From an uncultured Clostridia bacterium (GTDB lineage: Bacteria > Bacillota > Clostridia > Oscillospirales > JAAYOS01), in NCBI GenBank assembly GCA_944386395.1, contig CALXAZ010000142.1:1-8086 (forward strand): DNA of 8,086 nucleotides. The letters run 5' to 3'. Shown one piece after another: positions 6,982 to 8,086 of this stretch. The notes under the pieces are model-generated. The model had not been told where the DNA came from. It saw nothing but the letters and a program-made list of their open reading frames with translations, and did no database searches. The position numbers and the translations under genes are program-made. Position 1 is the stretch's first letter, and the number at the start of each line of letters is the position of its first letter.

Positions 6982-7014
6982 TTAGGTGGTACCACGGATA
7001 AATATCCGCCCTAA
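6982..7014 (+). promoter_or_regulatory. T-box antiterminator
   Basis: TTAGG (6982-6986) pairs with CCTAA (7010-7014), and CGGATA (6995-7000) with TATCCG (7003-7008), leaving the seven-to-eight-base bulge TGGTACCA that binds the tRNA acceptor end. The 3' strand is shared with the 5' arm of the terminator (7006-7016), so the two structures are mutually exclusive. This is the classic transcription-control design of the family. Confidence 0.85.
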
Positions 7015-7037
7015 GCTTTGGCTTAGGGCGGTTTTTT
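7006..7037 (+). terminator. Intrinsic terminator of the T-box leader
   Basis: CCGCCCTAAGC (7006-7016) and GCTTAGGGCGG (7021-7031) form a perfect 11-base-pair stem with the four-base loop TTTG, followed by six T residues (7032-7037). It forms when tRNA-Ala is charged and stops transcription 85 bases before alaS. Confidence 0.95.
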
Positions 7038-7105
7038 ATGATAGATCGTACTCGCAGGCAAGCATGGGCAATGATTGAAAAGCCTGAACAATGGGATAAA
7101 TTTTA

Positions 7106-7111
7106 GGAAGG
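7106..7111 (+). promoter_or_regulatory. Ribosome binding site of alaS
   Basis: GGAAGG lies 11 bases before ATG 7123, a slightly long spacing. It is 20 bases from the next in-frame ATG (7132), so it favours 7123. Confidence 0.6.
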
Positions 7112-7122
7112 TATGGTATATT

Positions 7123-8086
7123 ATGAATTATATGGGAGTAAATGAGATACGGGAAAAGTTTTTGTCGTTTTTTGAGACAAAAGATCACCTGCGTTTACCG
7201 AGTTTTTCTTTGATACCACAAAATGATAAGTCAATATTGCTGATCAATGCGGGTATGACCCCGATGAAACCATGGTTTAAAGGTGAAGAGGAGCCACCGA
7301 AGCACAGGGTATGTACCTGTCAGAAATGTATAAGGACGGGAGATATAGATAATGTAGGGAAAACTGCCCGCCATGGCACATATTTTGAGATGCTGGGAAA
7401 TTTTTCTTTCGGGGATTACTTTAAGCGCGAAGCAATAGAATGGAGCTGGGAATTTCTGACATCTCCGGAATGGATGGGACTTGATCCGGAAAGACTCTAT
7501 CCGTCTGTATATCAGGATGATGATGAAGCGTGGGAAATATGGAATAAGGAAATGGGAATCCCTGCAGAGCGTATATTCCGATTTGGCAAAGAGGATAACT
7601 TCTGGGAGCATGGTTCAGGACCATGCGGGCCGTGCAGTGAGATATATTATGACCGCGGAGAAGAATATGGCTGCGGAAAACCGGACTGCACAGTAGGATG
7701 TGACTGCGACAGATACATGGAGATCTGGAATATTGTTTTTTCACAGTTTGATAATGATGGAAATGGCAATTATACAGAACTGAAGCAGAAAAATATTGAT
7801 ACAGGAATGGGGCTGGAACGTCTTGCCTGCGTTATGCAGAATGTAGATAATCTGTTTGAAGTTGATACTGTTCAAAATATAATGAAGCATATTGCCAGGA
7901 TTGCAAATGCAGTATATGGTAAAAATGAAAAAAATGATATTTCACTTCGCGTTGTTACTGACCACATACGCTCTGCGACATTCATGATTTGTGATGGTGT
8001 ATTGCCCTCTAATGAGGGAAGAGGATATGTCCTTAGACGCCTGCTCAGACGTGCAGCCCGTCATGGGAAACTTCTTGGAATAGAGC
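7123..8086 (+). CDS. alaS: Alanyl-tRNA synthetase, N-terminal part (3' end outside window)
   Basis: Cytosolic class II synthetase that charges tRNA-Ala. The visible 321 residues are the aminoacylation core of an enzyme usually about 870-880 residues long; editing and C-Ala domains lie beyond the window. Seen in order: VNEIREKFLSFFETKDH at the N-terminus, SILLINAGMTPMKPWF, CQKCIRTGDIDNVGKTARH, the class II motif 2 region with R83 and HGTYFEMLGNFSFGDYFK (84-101), EDNFWEHGSGPCGPCSEIYYD, motif 3 DTGMGLERL (226-234, R233), and VVTDHIRSATFMICDGVLPSNEGRGYVLRRLLRRA near the visible end. A cysteine-rich insertion (GCGKPDCTVGCDCD) sits before the YMEIWN segment, a form I associate with clostridial AlaRS. 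Expression is controlled by the T-box at 6801-7037. Start ATG 7123 is preferred over ATG 7132 on ribosome-binding-site spacing. The frame is open to the window end with one leftover base. Confidence 0.98.
   Translation, partial: MNYMGVNEIREKFLSFFETKDHLRLPSFSLIPQNDKSILLINAGMTPMKPWFKGEEEPPKHRVCTCQKCIRTGDIDNVGKTARHGTYFEMLGNFSFGDYFKREAIEWSWEFLTSPEWMGLDPERLYPSVYQDDDEAWEIWNKEMGIPAERIFRFGKEDNFWEHGSGPCGPCSEIYYDRGEEYGCGKPDCTVGCDCDRYMEIWNIVFSQFDNDGNGNYTELKQKNIDTGMGLERLACVMQNVDNLFEVDTVQNIMKHIARIANAVYGKNEKNDISLRVVTDHIRSATFMICDGVLPSNEGRGYVLRRLLRRAARHGKLLGIE

Larger units (their letters stand above)
6801..7037 (+). promoter_or_regulatory. T-box riboswitch leader responsive to tRNA-Ala
   Basis: This cis-acting leader senses uncharged tRNA-Ala and allows alaS transcription by antitermination. 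Stem I spans about 6804-6895: a kink-turn-like GATGA/GGAG pair near its base, TGGGA paired with TCCC, a specifier loop (AATAA 6816-6820 facing GAGCCA 6881-6886), the helix CTGTC(T)GCTTT with GAGGCGGCAG, the AG bulge AGAGA (6839-6843), GGGAAC paired with GTTCTC and the distal loop GGCTGGTGAAA (6850-6860). The middle region has GAAG/CTTC (6908-6919) inside ACCG/CGGT, ACGGTG/CACCGT and CGGC/GCCG (6945-6955) as candidate stem II elements. Stem III is CGCAG/CTGCG (6964-6978). The conserved T-box AGGTGGTACCACGG follows at 6984-6997, then the terminator. The TGGT in the bulge complements an ACCA acceptor end, fitting the discriminator A of tRNA-Ala. The downstream gene is alaS, which agrees with the Ala specifier. 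Folding is by eye. Confidence 0.95.

Noticed and set aside
6744..6995. Minus-strand open frame across the T-box leader (83 codons)
   Set aside because: It lies antisense to a structured RNA leader and has no family-like features; the T-box explains the sequence.
7113..7145. ATG 7113 upstream of alaS
   Set aside because: It is out of frame with alaS and stops after ten codons; it is too close to GGAAGG to be a good start.
7231..7744. Minus-strand open frames within alaS
   Set aside because: They overlap the well-conserved AlaRS core on the other strand and show no independent protein features.
1..8086. Mobile element, CRISPR array, phage genes, tRNA or rRNA
   Set aside because: No transposase or integrase motifs, no spaced direct repeats, no terminal inverted repeats and no tRNA cloverleaf were seen; all long frames are housekeeping genes.

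Overview
The window is an ordinary chromosomal housekeeping segment from a low-GC Gram-positive bacterium, most likely a member of Clostridia. The evidence is the AT-leaning composition with frequent ATA, AGA and AAA codons, purine-rich Shine-Dalgarno sites, a T-box leader in front of an aminoacyl-tRNA synthetase gene, a DNA polymerase I with a degenerate proofreading domain, and a YwlE-like phosphatase. I cannot name a genus from the sequence alone.

Layout: every gene is on the + strand. Positions 1-687 hold the 3' half of cysS (cysteinyl-tRNA synthetase). After a 37-base gap comes polA (725-3355), then a low-molecular-weight phosphatase (3357-3803), rimI (3796-4251), tsaD (4252-5277) and a MATE-family multidrug/organic-cation transporter (5295-6668). 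The junctions are very tight (1-base gap, 8-base overlap, 0-base gap, 17-base gap), so polA through the MATE gene, and probably cysS too, look like one transcription unit. No internal promoter or terminator is evident.

A 454-base non-coding stretch (6669-7122) separates this block from alaS (7123 to the window end, 5' part only). It holds a short AT-rich palindromic segment, a likely sigma-A promoter, and a well-formed tRNA-Ala-responsive T-box riboswitch whose elements can all be located: kink-turn, specifier loop with a GCC codon, AG bulge, distal loop, stem III, T-box bulge, antiterminator and terminator.

Functionally the segment links translation fidelity and supply (CysRS, AlaRS, the t6A enzyme TsaD, the ribosomal-protein acetyltransferase RimI), DNA repair/replication (PolA), post-translational signalling (phosphatase) and efflux (MATE). 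I see no mobile element, CRISPR array, tRNA, rRNA or undescribed multi-gene system. The points worth a second look are the CysRS sequence subtype, the dead exonuclease site of PolA, the YwlE-type P-loop of the phosphatase, rimI-tsaD without adjacent tsaB/tsaE, the start codon of the MATE gene, and the detail of the T-box leader.
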